Positions 16,633-25,233 of a DNA stretch of 64,000 nucleotides are shown here, piece after piece. The notes beneath the pieces were generated by a model. That model was not told the origin of the DNA and ran no database searches. It worked only from the letters and a program-made list of their open reading frames with translations. Source of the DNA: Halosimplex carlsbadense 2-9-1 (GTDB taxonomy: Archaea; Halobacteriota; Halobacteria; Halobacteriales; Haloarculaceae); contig NZ_AOIU01000031.1 in the NCBI RefSeq assembly GCF_000337455.1, positions 229,947 through 293,946 of the forward strand, read 5' to 3'. Made by a program: the position numbers and the translations under genes. Positions within the stretch are counted from its first letter, which is position 1; every line of letters starts with the position of its first letter.

Positions 16633-18136
16633 CGCCCTCACCTCCCTCCGGGGACCGGTCCGGGCCGTCTGTGGCTCCGCCCTCGTCGGCTGGGTCGCCG
16701 CCGTCGGAGCACGACTCCGACGAGGTATCGCTCGCGTCGCTCGCGAGACCGCCGTCGGCCGCCGCTCGCGGTCGGTCCCGTCCGGGCCTGCCGCCGTGGT
16801 CCGAGAGGGGGACGCTCGCGGCGACCTCCTTGCGGTGGCCGAGCAGGCCACTCGGCCGCCGCTGCATCAGGACGATCAGGACGACGCCGAGGAGGACGAA
16901 CCGCAGCGGCGGGACGTTCTGGAGCGTGTAGGCGAACAGCGGGCCGAAATCGAGCGATCCGATCGGCGCGAGGGCGCCGGCGATCGTGGTCGGCGCGTCG
17001 CCGCTGACGAAGTACTTCGTGAAGATCCCGGCGACGCGCTGGGGACCCTGGAAGAGGAGGCTGGCGAACAGCGCGCCCCCGAGGACGCTCCCGGTGTTCG
17101 AGCCGGCGCCGCCGATCATCAGCGCGATGAAAATGTAGAAGGTCTGGATCGGCATGAACGTCGTCGCCGTGGGGTCGGTGTACCCCTTCTGGGTCTCCCA
17201 GAGGATCCCGCCCAGGCCCATCAGCGCGCAGCCGACCATGAACACCTTCACTTTGAACAGCCGGGTGTCCTTGCCCAGCGAGTTGGCGACGAGCTCGTCC
17301 TCGCGGATGGCCTTCAGGACCCGGCCGAACGGCGAGTTGCCGATCCGGCGCAGCAGCCAGTAGAACAGCGCGACGAAGGCGATCAGGACGAGGGTGTAGG
17401 CGAGCGAAATGACGACGGTCTCCCGGACGCCGACGGCGCCGAACGCCGAGATGACGGCGTCCCCGAGCGCGGTCCGGCTCCCACTGGCGGGGTTGCCCGG
17501 GTTCGTGTAGAACAGCGATTTGATCGGGATCGTCGGGTTGATCGGGATGTTGATCCCGCGGCCGGCGCCGGTGCCGAGCGGAATCGACGGGAGGACGGGA
17601 ACGTTCGCGAACAGCGTGAACTGCTGAAACGTCGTCGACAGCAGCGTGAGGCGGACGATCTCCGAGAACGCGACGGTGACGATCGCGAGGTAGTCCGCTC
17701 GGAGCCGGAGCGCGGGGAGCGCGATCACGGCGCCGGCGACCGCGGCCATCAGCATACCGCCGACGATACCGACCCACAACGGGAGGCCCAGGCCCGGCGG
17801 CGTCCCGCCGGTCGGGGCCGTGATCGCGGCGAACGTGTAGACGCCGACTGCCATGAACCCCGCGACGCCGATGTTGAACAGGCCGGCGTAGCCCCAGTGG
17901 AGGTTCAGCGCGAGGACGAGCATCGCGTACAGCGCCGTCCAGAAGGTGACCGCCTGCAGTGCGGCGACGACGCCGCCGAGGCCCTGGGGCGGCCCGAGGA
18001 CGGCGAAGATCGTGAACAGCACGTAGATGCCGCCCATCACCAGGACGATCAGGCCGGCGTCGCCCTCCCGCAGCTCCGCGGCGAGGCGGTCGAGGACGCT
18101 CTCGCCCGTCGCGGACGCGCCCTCCGACCCGCTCAT
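16625..18136 (-). CDS. livM: ABC transporter permease LivM (second Liv system)
   Basis: A 503-residue permease, longer than the usual 320-400. The membrane core includes LNLHWGYAGLFNIGVAGFMAVGVY, LRLRADYLAIVTVAFSEIVR and the ATPase-contact loop SPFGRVLKAIREDELVANSLGKDT. After the last helix (QRRPSGLLGH) comes a hydrophilic tail of about 75 residues rich in Asp, Ser, Gly and Glu. It probably lies in the cytoplasm beside LivG/LivF and has no recognised function. It overlaps livH by 4 bp and livG by 8 bp. Confidence 0.92.
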   Translation of the reverse strand: MSGSEGASATGESVLDRLAAELREGDAGLIVLVMGGIYVLFTIFAVLGPPQGLGGVVAALQAVTFWTALYAMLVLALNLHWGYAGLFNIGVAGFMAVGVYTFAAITAPTGGTPPGLGLPLWVGIVGGMLMAAVAGAVIALPALRLRADYLAIVTVAFSEIVRLTLLSTTFQQFTLFANVPVLPSIPLGTGAGRGINIPINPTIPIKSLFYTNPGNPASGSRTALGDAVISAFGAVGVRETVVISLAYTLVLIAFVALFYWLLRRIGNSPFGRVLKAIREDELVANSLGKDTRLFKVKVFMVGCALMGLGGILWETQKGYTDPTATTFMPIQTFYIFIALMIGGAGSNTGSVLGGALFASLLFQGPQRVAGIFTKYFVSGDAPTTIAGALAPIGSLDFGPLFAYTLQNVPPLRFVLLGVVLIVLMQRRPSGLLGHRKEVAASVPLSDHGGRPGRDRPRAAADGGLASDASDTSSESCSDGGDPADEGGATDGPDRSPEGGEGDE

Positions 18137-19407
18137 GCGGTCGTCACCCCCCCGAACAGGCCGTCAGGCCGGATCACCAGCACGAGGATCATGATCGCGA
18201 ACGCCGCCGCCGTCGAGAACGACGACGGGATCCACACCAGCGAGACGGACTGGGTGAGCCCGATGAGCAGGCCGCCGACCATCGCGCCGTATATCGACCC
18301 GATCCCGCCGAGGATGACCGCGGCGAAAATCAGGAGGAGCAGCACCCAGCCGAGGTTGTACGACAGCGTCCCGCGTTCGAGCGCCATCAGGAAGCCGGCG
18401 GCGCCGGCGAGGCCGCCGCCGATGACCCAGGTCGCGCGAACGACGCGCTCGGTCGGGATACCGGTGACCCGGGCCAGGTCCTCGTTGTCGGCCATCGCGC
18501 GCATGGCCTTGCCGAGTTTCGTCCGCTGGAGCGCGAGGTGCAACGCGACCATCAGCGCCAGCGACGTGACGACCAGCGTCGCCTCGGCGCTCGTGACCGA
18601 GAGGATCTCGGCGGTGTAGCTCCCGAAGTCCAGCCCCGGGAGTTCGACGTAGAAGGCGTCGCTCGGGACGTTGTCGTTGGCGGCGAGGACGATCGTCGAC
18701 CGCTCGGTCGCCAGCGCGAGTTTCCCGCTCACGCCGGCGAGGATCAGTTTCGACCCGCCGGCGGTCAGCCCGCGGTTGGTCGGCCCGAAGAAGAAGACGA
18801 TCAGGTACCGCAGCGCGAGCGCGACGCCGATGCTCGCGATCAGGACGGCGATCCCGCTCTGGTCGCGCATGGGCCGGAAGACGACCCGGTCCAGGGCGAG
18901 CGAGACGGCGATCGTCGCGACCACCGCGACGACGAGCCCGGCGAACACCGCCAGCGGGTTCGACAGGGCGTTGACCGACAGGTCCGCCGCGCTCGGGCCG
19001 TCGGGACCGAACCCGAGCGTCCCGAGGAAGAGGACGTTGCCGTCGAGGAGGCCCGACCCGAGGCCCGCGAGCAGCCACGCGACGGCCCAGCCGGCGAACG
19101 CGCCGGTCGTGATGTAGTCACCGTGGGCGAAGTTCGCGAAGCTCAGGATGCTGTAGGTCATCGAGAGGCCGATCCCGGCCAGTCCGATCCCCAGGCCGAC
19201 GACCACGCCGTTCCAGACGAGCGTGATCAGCCGGCTCGCGGCGAGCGTCCCCCCGAAGAGCTTGACCGACCCGATCGCCACCTCGACCCCGAAGATCTTC
19301 AGCAGGAGGTCGACGCAGAGACCGAGGACGAACAGCCCGAACAGCGCCGTCTTCGGTCGCTCTGCGACCTCCAGTCGGAGGTCGGCGACGCGGTCAGCGG
19401 TCGCCAT
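18133..19407 (-). CDS. livH: ABC transporter permease LivH (second Liv system)
   Basis: A 424-residue permease, first gene of the livHMGF operon. Core motifs are LAGIGLSMTYSILSFANFAHGDYITTGAF (about 85-113), PMRDQSGIAVLIASIGVALALRYLIVFFFGP, and the loop RTKLGKAMRAMADNEDLARVTGIPTERVVR that docks on the ATPase. About 90 residues longer than bacterial LivH, mainly in the N-terminal segment and in an extracellular loop near residues 210-260 (TAGGSKLILAGVSGK...). The start at 19407 (MATADRV) is preferred to an ATG seven codons upstream. No TATA box is close to the start, so a leader of about 100 bp is likely. Confidence 0.92.
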   Translation of the reverse strand: MATADRVADLRLEVAERPKTALFGLFVLGLCVDLLLKIFGVEVAIGSVKLFGGTLAASRLITLVWNGVVVGLGIGLAGIGLSMTYSILSFANFAHGDYITTGAFAGWAVAWLLAGLGSGLLDGNVLFLGTLGFGPDGPSAADLSVNALSNPLAVFAGLVVAVVATIAVSLALDRVVFRPMRDQSGIAVLIASIGVALALRYLIVFFFGPTNRGLTAGGSKLILAGVSGKLALATERSTIVLAANDNVPSDAFYVELPGLDFGSYTAEILSVTSAEATLVVTSLALMVALHLALQRTKLGKAMRAMADNEDLARVTGIPTERVVRATWVIGGGLAGAAGFLMALERGTLSYNLGWVLLLLIFAAVILGGIGSIYGAMVGGLLIGLTQSVSLVWIPSSFSTAAAFAIMILVLVIRPDGLFGGVTTA

Positions 19408-19643
19408 GGCTCCACGGTGGCGCACGGGCCTGTGCCGCGGCAGTTCGACACCGGCGACGAGCCGTCCCGCGCTCGCGCTGGCGGTTCGACCACCCCACGC
19501 ACCGCCTCCGACCCGACCCCCGGCACCGAATCGTGTGGTTTGAAAACATACCTTACAGGCAGTGGAGACGCCGAGGGGGTAAAGCTCTTCGACGCCGCCG
19601 GCCGAAAGGCTTAGTCCGTGCCGGGTGTCACACCGGCCACCGG

Positions 19644-20126
19644 ATGGAGATCGAACTCGCCACGGTGGCCCAGGCCGAACGCGTCACCGACCTGTGGGTC
19701 GACCTCGCCGACGAACAGACCCAGCACGACTCGCACGTCCTCGCCGAGCGCAACCGGGGGTCGGTCGCCGACGAACTCGCCCGCCACGCCGTCACCGACC
19801 GCCTCGTCGTCGCTACCGACGACGGCGAGATCGTCGGGTTCGTCATGTTCACGCTCGACCGCGGCAGCTACGAGATGGACGTGACCCAGGGCATCGTCGA
19901 GAACCTCTACGTCGTCCCCGAACGGCGCGACCAGGGCATCGGCTCGGAGCTGCTGGAAACCGCCGAGCGCCGGCTCGGCGAACTGGGGGCGGACGCCGTC
20001 ACGCTGGAGGCGATGGCGGACAACCTCGCCGCCCGTCGGTTCTACCGGCGCCACGGCTACGACACCCACCGCGTCCAGCTGGAGCGATCGCTGGAAACCG
20101 ATACCCACTCAAAGGAGGGCCAGTAA
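19644..20126 (+). CDS. GNAT family N-acetyltransferase
   Basis: A 160-residue acetyltransferase of the GNAT fold. The acetyl-CoA-binding motif A is IVENLYVVPERRDQGIGSELLETAERRLGELGAD, with Q/R-x-x-G-x-G/A as RRDQGIGS near residue 93. ANLAARRFYRRHGYDTHRVQLER closes the domain. The substrate (small molecule or protein N-terminus) cannot be predicted. The ATG at 19644 gives the usual length; an upstream extension in frame is Arg-rich and was rejected. It ends 11 bp before the tRNA-Thr gene. Confidence 0.85.
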   Translation: MEIELATVAQAERVTDLWVDLADEQTQHDSHVLAERNRGSVADELARHAVTDRLVVATDDGEIVGFVMFTLDRGSYEMDVTQGIVENLYVVPERRDQGIGSELLETAERRLGELGADAVTLEAMADNLAARRFYRRHGYDTHRVQLERSLETDTHSKEGQ

Positions 20127-20137
20127 CGCCTACCTGC

Positions 20138-20211
20138 GCCAGGGGAGCTTGGGCGGTTCAAGCACTCGACTTGTAATCGAGATTCCCGGGGTTCAAATCC
20201 CTGCCCTGGCT
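20138..20211 (+). tRNA. tRNA-Thr (anticodon TGT)
   Basis: A complete cloverleaf can be folded. The acceptor arms GCCAGGG/CCCTGGC pair perfectly, the D-stem is GCTT/AAGC, the anticodon stem is CTCGA/TCGAG around the loop CTTGTAA (anticodon TGT at 20172-20174), and the T-arm is CGGGG-TTCAAAT-CCCTG. The discriminator base is T, as expected for archaeal tRNA-Thr. No intron is present and CCA is not encoded. Confidence 0.95.
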
Positions 20212-20242
20212 TCGATGCGGTTTCTACGCCGACGCCGGCCGC

Positions 20243-20428
20243 TCAGGCGCCCTCTTCGAGCGGATTGTACGCGCCGTTGATGTCCCATTCGTGGAGACAG
20301 AAGGGATCGCCCGAAAGCCGTTCGCCGTCGCGCTCGACGACGGCCCAGGTGCCCGAATCGTCGTTCCAGACGTCGGTTCGACCGCAGCGCTCGCACTCTC
20401 GTTCTCGTGGGGGGACGATAGTTGTCAT
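20243..20428 (-). CDS. HEWD family small protein
   Basis: A 61-residue haloarchaeal protein with the eponymous motif FCLHEWDINGAYNP at residues 43-56 and an N-terminal CERCG (Cys12, Cys15). The two cysteines with Cys44 and His46 could hold one zinc ion. Its function is unknown. The protein is acidic and cytoplasmic. The composition and strong motif make it a real gene despite its size. Confidence 0.85.
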   Translation of the reverse strand: MTTIVPPRERECERCGRTDVWNDDSGTWAVVERDGERLSGDPFCLHEWDINGAYNPLEEGA

Positions 20429-20518
20429 ACATCACCCTCTCTCACGGGGGGTAATTAATCTCGCGGGCTCGGATCGGCGACCCCCAGGCTGAAAGGGCGA
20501 CCGGGCGTAGCGACGGCC

Positions 20519-21094
20519 ATGCTTTCGAGACGGCGACTGCTGGCCGCGGGCGGGGCGGCGGTGGTCGCGGGCTGTGGCTCCGGACCCGACGAGCGGACGG
20601 CGACCGAGGACGACGGATCCGGCGGGTACGAACCGCTCGTCGTTCGGCCCAGTGGCTTCGAGGACGAGGGGACGATCCCCCGGAAGTACACCGGTGTCGG
20701 CGACGACGTCTCCCCGCCGATGACCGTCGAGAACGTGCCTGCGAAGGCCGAGACGTTGGCCATCGTCCTCGACGACCCGGACGCGAACGAATTTCTGCAC
20801 TGGCTGATCTGGAACGTCCCGGCCGACACCGACGAGATTCCGGAGGGTATCCCCCAGTCCGGAACGGTCGACTCGCTCGGCGGCGCACGACAGGGGACCA
20901 ACGACTTCGGCGAGGTCGGGTACCGCGGTCCGTTGCCGCCCGAGGGCGACGCCGCTCACACCTACCAGTTCACCACGTACGCCGTCGATACGTCGCTGGA
21001 ACTGGCGGCCGGTGCGGACCGCGGAGAACTCGACTCGGCGCTCGACGGCCACGTCATCGACCGGTATCCGTTCGTCGCCACGTTCGAGCGCTGA
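20519..21094 (+). CDS. YbhB/YbcL (PEBP) family lipoprotein
   Basis: A 191-residue phosphatidylethanolamine-binding-protein family member exported by a twin-arginine lipoprotein signal: LSRRRLLAAGGAAVVAGC, with Cys19 lipidated. The fold motifs DDVSPPMTVENVPAKAETLAIVLDDPDAN and FLHWLIWNVPADTDEIPEGI are the classic DPD...HW pattern of the YbhB/YbcL branch, and YRGPLPPEGDAAHTYQFTTYAVD follows. Bacterial relatives are linked to small-ligand binding; the biological role in archaea is unclear. Confidence 0.9.
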   Translation: MLSRRRLLAAGGAAVVAGCGSGPDERTATEDDGSGGYEPLVVRPSGFEDEGTIPRKYTGVGDDVSPPMTVENVPAKAETLAIVLDDPDANEFLHWLIWNVPADTDEIPEGIPQSGTVDSLGGARQGTNDFGEVGYRGPLPPEGDAAHTYQFTTYAVDTSLELAAGADRGELDSALDGHVIDRYPFVATFER

Positions 21095-21184
21095 TCGATT
21101 GACGATCCGGAACTCGGTCGGAACTATTATCCCTAGAAGATCCTTGAAGCAACGCTTTTCGTGACACACGTCCACGTATATCAC

Positions 21185-21328
21185 ATGTACAGCGAAGATC
21201 CGTACACAGCGACGAAATCGCGGTACGAGTGCGTGGAGTGTCTGCACAGAGTGACGACAGAGGAGACGCTGGGAGCCTGTCCGGAGTGTGGCGGGCGCGT
21301 GAAGAACGTGGCAGTGCCGCGAGAGTGA
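21185..21328 (+). CDS. Rubrerythrin-like small zinc-ribbon protein
   Basis: A 47-residue protein, MYSEDPYTATKSRYECVECL then a short linker and ACPECGG, ending KNVAVPRE. The two CxxC knuckles (YECVECL and GACPECGG) make a rubredoxin-like zinc ribbon. This matches the small haloarchaeal proteins usually labelled rubrerythrin-like domain protein. The di-iron ferritin domain of true rubrerythrin is absent. Its function is unknown. It is a short gene between the PEBP lipoprotein and a minus-strand gene. Confidence 0.8.
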   Translation: MYSEDPYTATKSRYECVECLHRVTTEETLGACPECGGRVKNVAVPRE

Positions 21329-21353
21329 CCGCGCGCGGGCGACGCTCGGCGGG

Positions 21354-21815
21354 CTACTCGCCGAAGTCGGGGAGGTCGTCGGGCGCCTCGTACTCGGTTT
21401 CCCACTCGATGTAGTCGTCTTTGAGCACGTCGCAGACCTCCTGCCCGAGTTCGGTCAGGCCGGCGTTGATCGCCGAGACGGTGCCCCAGGAGTCGAGATC
21501 GGGGTGGATGTCCATCTGTTTCCAGTCCTCCGGGAGCCCGGGCGCGTGGTAGCCGACGCGCTCGGCGTACGAATCCCAGAAGAAGTCGAACCGTTCCATC
21601 AGGTCGAGGTCGACGACGATGGCGTAGTCCTCGGCGCTCATCCCCGTGTCTTCGGCCCATGTCTCGAACGCGCGGTCCCAGGCGCCGTCCCGGAGGTACT
21701 GTTCGATCTCGTCGCGGCGGTAGTCGGTGTCGTCGACGACCTGCGCGTCCTCGTACTCGTTGGGGTCGATGGTCTCCAGTTCCGGCGGCTCCGGCGGGTC
21801 GGCGTCGAGAGGCAT
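21354..21815 (-). CDS. Conserved acidic hypothetical protein
   Basis: A 153-residue, very acidic soluble protein, not recognised. It begins MPLDADPPEPPELETIDPNEYEDAQVVDDTDYRRDEIEQYL and contains aromatic-rich stretches (DLMERFDFFWDSYAERVGYHAPGLPEDWK near 70-100), then an all-helical end (INAGLTELGQEVCDVLKDDYIEWETEYE). No membrane segment, metal site or nucleotide motif is visible. Codon use is strongly haloarchaeal, so the gene is real. Confidence 0.7.
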   Translation of the reverse strand: MPLDADPPEPPELETIDPNEYEDAQVVDDTDYRRDEIEQYLRDGAWDRAFETWAEDTGMSAEDYAIVVDLDLMERFDFFWDSYAERVGYHAPGLPEDWKQMDIHPDLDSWGTVSAINAGLTELGQEVCDVLKDDYIEWETEYEAPDDLPDFGE

Positions 21816-21908
21816 GGTCCGAGATAGGAGCGGTCGGCGGATAAGTCCACGTGTACCCGTCGCGGCGGCCGACCGAGGGCCGACCGCCGACCGGTCGTGT
21901 CCGCCGGT

Positions 21909-22361
21909 TCAGGACGAACTCTCCTTGTTGTCGCCGTCGATGGCGTCGGTGCGGAGCCGTTCGCCCTCCTCGGTGGCGACGGTGAGTTCGGGCACTTCGA
22001 CGGGGTCGCTGTCGTCGTCGATGGCGACGTAGACGGAGTACGATTCGGTGGTGAGTTCGCGCTCGCCCGAGCGGGGGTTCTCCCGGAAGACCCGCAGGCG
22101 GACCCGCACACTCGAACGCCCGGTCTCGTAGACGTAGGCCTCGACGAGGGCGGTCTCGCCGACGGGGATGGGCTGGAGGAAGTCGACCTGGTCCATCCGG
22201 GCGGTGACGCAGTCGCGGCCGGCGAAGCGCATGGCCGCCATGGCGCCCACCTCGTCCATCCACTTGAGCACGTTCCCGCCGTGGGTGGTCCCCAGGGAGT
22301 TGGCGTGGTTCGGCTGGACCATGTAGCGATTCTCCAGGAACGTGTCCATCAGGTCTGGCAT
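21909..22361 (-). CDS. Acyl-CoA thioesterase (hotdog fold)
   Basis: A 150-residue single hotdog-domain thioesterase of the YciA/BACH branch. The motif NHANSLGTTHGGNVLKWMDEVGAMAAMRFAG (about 18-48) includes the N-x-x-G...HGG pattern, and VDFLQPIPVGETALVEAYVYETGRSSVRVRLRVF is the second strand pair. It would hydrolyse acyl-CoA thioesters in the cytosol; the chain-length preference is unknown. Start 22361 is used, with a second ATG four codons in. It is divergent from the flavoprotein at 22524. Confidence 0.88.
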   Translation of the reverse strand: MPDLMDTFLENRYMVQPNHANSLGTTHGGNVLKWMDEVGAMAAMRFAGRDCVTARMDQVDFLQPIPVGETALVEAYVYETGRSSVRVRLRVFRENPRSGERELTTESYSVYVAIDDDSDPVEVPELTVATEEGERLRTDAIDGDNKESSS

Positions 22362-22493
22362 CGACGGCGGTTGGACGGGCTGGCTGATATGGCTGACCGT
22401 TCGGGCAGTTCGGGCTTGGAGGTCCGCGGACGTGTCGTTCACCGCTGGCACTCGCCTTCGGGAGCGCCTCACGTCGCCCGGAACCCAGGGGGA

Positions 22494-22499
22494 TTTATA
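22494..22499 (+). promoter_or_regulatory. TATA box of the geranylgeranyl-reductase-like gene
   Basis: TTTATA sits 25-30 bp before the ATG at 22524, in GC-rich surroundings. The spacing predicts a leaderless mRNA and supports that start over a long in-frame extension upstream. Confidence 0.55.
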
Positions 22500-22523
22500 C
22501 TTCGGCGAGGCAGGGGTAGGCGT

Positions 22524-23885
22524 ATGAACCGCGCAGACGTTGCGATCGTGGGCGGCGGCCCTGCCGGCACGGCTGCGGCGTGGGCGGCCGCCGACGAGGG
22601 GGCCGACGCCGTCGTCGTCGAGAAGGGCGTCCCCAGAGCGGACCGAGAGCGACTCGGCCCCGACTCGACGGACGCCGCCGGGATGCTCGACTACTGGCTG
22701 GAGATCATGGACATCCCGGCCGAGGAGCTCCCCGACGACGTGATTTTGAGCGTCCTCGACGGCGCCGAGTTCATCGGGCCGAGTGAGTCGGTCACGCTCG
22801 AATCGACCGGTATCGACTCGTCGTACGACCACTTCGGCTTCGCCTTCCACCGCGCGAAGTTCGACGACTGGCTCCGCGACCACGCCGAGAACGCCGGCGG
22901 CCGATACGAGGTCGGCACGAGCGTCAAATCCGTCGACACCGACCTGTCGGGCGACCCGCGCCACACGCTCACTCTCGCCGACGGCGAGCAGATCGGGGCC
23001 GACTACCTGATCCTCGCCGACGGCCCCCAGCGGACGGTCACGACCGGCGTCCTCGACCAGTTCCTGCCCGGGAGTCGGAGCGTCTCCGATTACCTCTCGC
23101 CCGACCAGGCGAACCACATCGCCTATCAGGAACACCGGCGCGTCCCCGAGGAGCTGTTCGACCCCGCCCACATCAAGTTCTGGTGGGGCGTCATCCCGGG
23201 CCACACCGCCTACCCGTGGATCTTCCCGAACGACGACAACGTCGCCCGCGTCGGCCTGACGATGCCTATCGGGATGGATCTCGCCGACGTGGCGAATCCC
23301 GAATCGTACGCGCTGCTCGACCCCGACGACGAGGGGATCCCGGCCGGGGCGACCTACCTCGAGCGACTGCTCGAACGGGAGTATCCGGGCTACGACCTCG
23401 ACGACTTCCCGCTCGTCGAGGACCGGGGCAAACGGGGCGGGACCGAAGCCTATCCGATCTCATCGACGCGGCCGATCGACTCGCCGACGAGCGCGGGGAT
23501 CGCCGTCGTCGGCGGCGCGATGGGCACCACGTCGGCGTTCCACGAGGGCGGCGACCACGTGGCCGTCCGCACGGGCAAGATCGCCGGCGAACTCGCCGCC
23601 AACGACCAGCTGCTGCGGTACAACGGCCGCTGGAAGAAGGCCATCGGCGAGGAGATTCTGCGAAACGTCACCTTCGCGGAGGTCGTCCGCGGCTGGGAGC
23701 CGGCCGACTGGGACCGCATCTTCGCCGCGACCCGGGCGATGAAACACCGGGGCGGCTACGACTGGGGCGGCGCGCTGAAGTCGGGCACGACCGCGCTGAA
23801 GCTCGTCGCCGACTACCGGTGGACGAAACGAGGCTTCGGCGACGGGAAGTACGTGCAGTTGCGACAGGACGAGTACGAAGTGTAG
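22524..23885 (+). CDS. FAD-dependent oxidoreductase, geranylgeranyl reductase family
   Basis: A 453-residue flavoprotein. The N-terminal dinucleotide-binding motif is VAIVGGGPAGTAAAWAAADEGADAVVVEKG (residues 6-35). The internal ADYLILADGPQRTV and late GIAVVGGAMGTTSAFHEGGDHVAVRTGKIAGELAA are FAD-contacting segments typical of the geranylgeranyl reductase family, which saturates isoprenoid chains of archaeal lipids or quinones. The conserved YPWIFPNDDNVARVGLTM fits the substrate-domain pattern. The exact isoprenoid substrate is not assignable. It may be a paralogue, since haloarchaea have several. Confidence 0.82.
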   Translation: MNRADVAIVGGGPAGTAAAWAAADEGADAVVVEKGVPRADRERLGPDSTDAAGMLDYWLEIMDIPAEELPDDVILSVLDGAEFIGPSESVTLESTGIDSSYDHFGFAFHRAKFDDWLRDHAENAGGRYEVGTSVKSVDTDLSGDPRHTLTLADGEQIGADYLILADGPQRTVTTGVLDQFLPGSRSVSDYLSPDQANHIAYQEHRRVPEELFDPAHIKFWWGVIPGHTAYPWIFPNDDNVARVGLTMPIGMDLADVANPESYALLDPDDEGIPAGATYLERLLEREYPGYDLDDFPLVEDRGKRGGTEAYPISSTRPIDSPTSAGIAVVGGAMGTTSAFHEGGDHVAVRTGKIAGELAANDQLLRYNGRWKKAIGEEILRNVTFAEVVRGWEPADWDRIFAATRAMKHRGGYDWGGALKSGTTALKLVADYRWTKRGFGDGKYVQLRQDEYEV

Positions 23886-23913
23886 GCCCGCGACTGGGGG
23901 GTTTTCACCGGTT

Positions 23914-24270
23914 TCAGCAAGGCACGACGCTGTCCCCGCTCACCCGCGTCTCGTTCTCGGCGGTGACGCGGTAGACGGCCTCCGAAGCGCCGTCTTCCTC
24001 AGTACTGTTCGTCCCGTAGAAGTAGGGGTGTCTCACCTCGACGTAGACGCCGCCGTCGGTTCGGTTGACGACCGAACTCTCCGCCTCGACGATCGGACTG
24101 GAAGTCCCCCAGCTCTCGACGCAGGAGGCGTTCTCGAACTCCGCCGAGAGGTACCGTTCCTCGGCGTCCAGCGCGCGCTGTTCCGCATCGATGCCCGACT
24201 GACAGCCCGAGACGGCGGCGAGGAAGACGAGGAGAGCGACGGAGACCTCGACTCGAACCCTCGTTTCCAT
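23914..24270 (-). CDS. Small predicted lipoprotein
   Basis: A 118-residue secreted protein. The N-terminus METRVRVEVSVALLVFLAAVSGC is a signal peptide with lipobox, placing the lipid at Cys23. The mature part is acidic, with two further cysteines (NASCVESW and the C-terminal VVPC) that could form a disulfide outside the cell. It has no recognised domain. It is convergent with the flavoprotein gene and upstream of no obvious operon partner. Confidence 0.7.
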   Translation of the reverse strand: METRVRVEVSVALLVFLAAVSGCQSGIDAEQRALDAEERYLSAEFENASCVESWGTSSPIVEAESSVVNRTDGGVYVEVRHPYFYGTNSTEEDGASEAVYRVTAENETRVSGDSVVPC

Positions 24271-24336
24271 ACCCGTGGAAACGTATCGTCCGCTAAGTGT
24301 TTTCTGTCTGACTCGGCGACGACTCGCAACCGACGG

Positions 24337-25116
24337 CTACCCGTCGGGGAACCGCACGGAGTGTCGCAGCGTCCCTACGTCGTCGATCTCGATCTCCACC
24401 TCGTCGCCGTCCGAGAGCGGGCCGACGCCCTCCGGGGTGCCCGTGGCGATCACGTCGCCCGGTTCGAGGGTCATGTAGGTCGTGATCTCCTCGATGAGTT
24501 CCGGGATGGAGAAGATCATCTTGTCGATCGATTCCGATTGGCGGACCTCGCCGTTGACGCGGGCCTCGATGGTCGCGTCGTCGGCGAGGTGTTCGGGCGT
24601 GGCGATGACCGGGCCCATCGGTGCGGCGCCGTCGAAGGCCTTGCCGCGGACCCAGTTCTGCTCGCGGTCCTGGTCGTCGCGATTCGAGAGGTCGTTGAAC
24701 GGGGTGTAGCCGGCGATCACGTCGTCGGCGGTGGCGGCGTCGACGTTGCGACACTGTTCGCCGATGACGACGCCGAGTTCGGCCTCGTGTTCGATCCGCT
24801 CCTTGCCGGCGGGGAGCGTGACGGTGCTGTTGTGGGTCGCGACGGTGTTGGGCGTCTTGAGAAAGAGGAGCGGACGGTCGGGGATCTCCTCGTCGCGCTC
24901 GTCGGCGTGATCGGCGTAGTTGCGGCCGACGCAGACGATCTTGGTCGGTTCGCAGGGGGCGAGTACGTCCACCTCGTCGGGGTCGAACGTCTCGTCGCCG
25001 AAGGCGATGCGTCCGTACGGGCCCGCCGCGGCGGTGACCACCTCCTCCCCGTCCCTGACCGTCCACCGACCGCCGCGGACGTTACCGGCAGAATCGCGAA
25101 AGCGGACGCGTCTCAT
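24337..25116 (-). CDS. Fumarylacetoacetate hydrolase family protein
   Basis: A 259-residue FAH-fold enzyme. KIVCVGRNYADHADE (about 58-72) and the metal-binding EHEAELGVVIG, with the family-typical GYTPFNDLSNRDDQ and GKAFDGAAPMGPVI. The C-terminal LEPGDVIATGTPEGVGPLSDGDEVEIEIDDVGTL matches 2-hydroxyhepta-2,4-diene-1,7-dioate isomerase, acylpyruvase and 2-keto-3-deoxy-pentonate dehydratase relatives. Some family members process 2-keto-3-deoxy sugar acids, so a link with the pentose genes is possible but unproven. Confidence 0.88.
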   Translation of the reverse strand: MRRVRFRDSAGNVRGGRWTVRDGEEVVTAAAGPYGRIAFGDETFDPDEVDVLAPCEPTKIVCVGRNYADHADERDEEIPDRPLLFLKTPNTVATHNSTVTLPAGKERIEHEAELGVVIGEQCRNVDAATADDVIAGYTPFNDLSNRDDQDREQNWVRGKAFDGAAPMGPVIATPEHLADDATIEARVNGEVRQSESIDKMIFSIPELIEEITTYMTLEPGDVIATGTPEGVGPLSDGDEVEIEIDDVGTLRHSVRFPDG

Positions 25117-25233
25117 GGCCGGGATATCTGCGGGCGGACTGATAAGCGTTTTCAGAGCGATACATGTTGACACACCTCGGCCGAGAGTCGAGTGACCGAA
25201 CGGCTTTTGAGACGGGCCACAGTAGCCGGCGGC

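Noticed and set aside
15764..18619. A 951-codon open frame on the plus strand, opposite livG and livM
   Set aside because: It is Arg/Ser/Pro-rich with no known motif and is the antisense of clear ABC transporter genes. Long false frames are common in GC-rich DNA.
20138..20211. A tRNA-associated integration site
   Set aside because: No integrase, no direct repeat of the tRNA end within the window and no change in base composition downstream.
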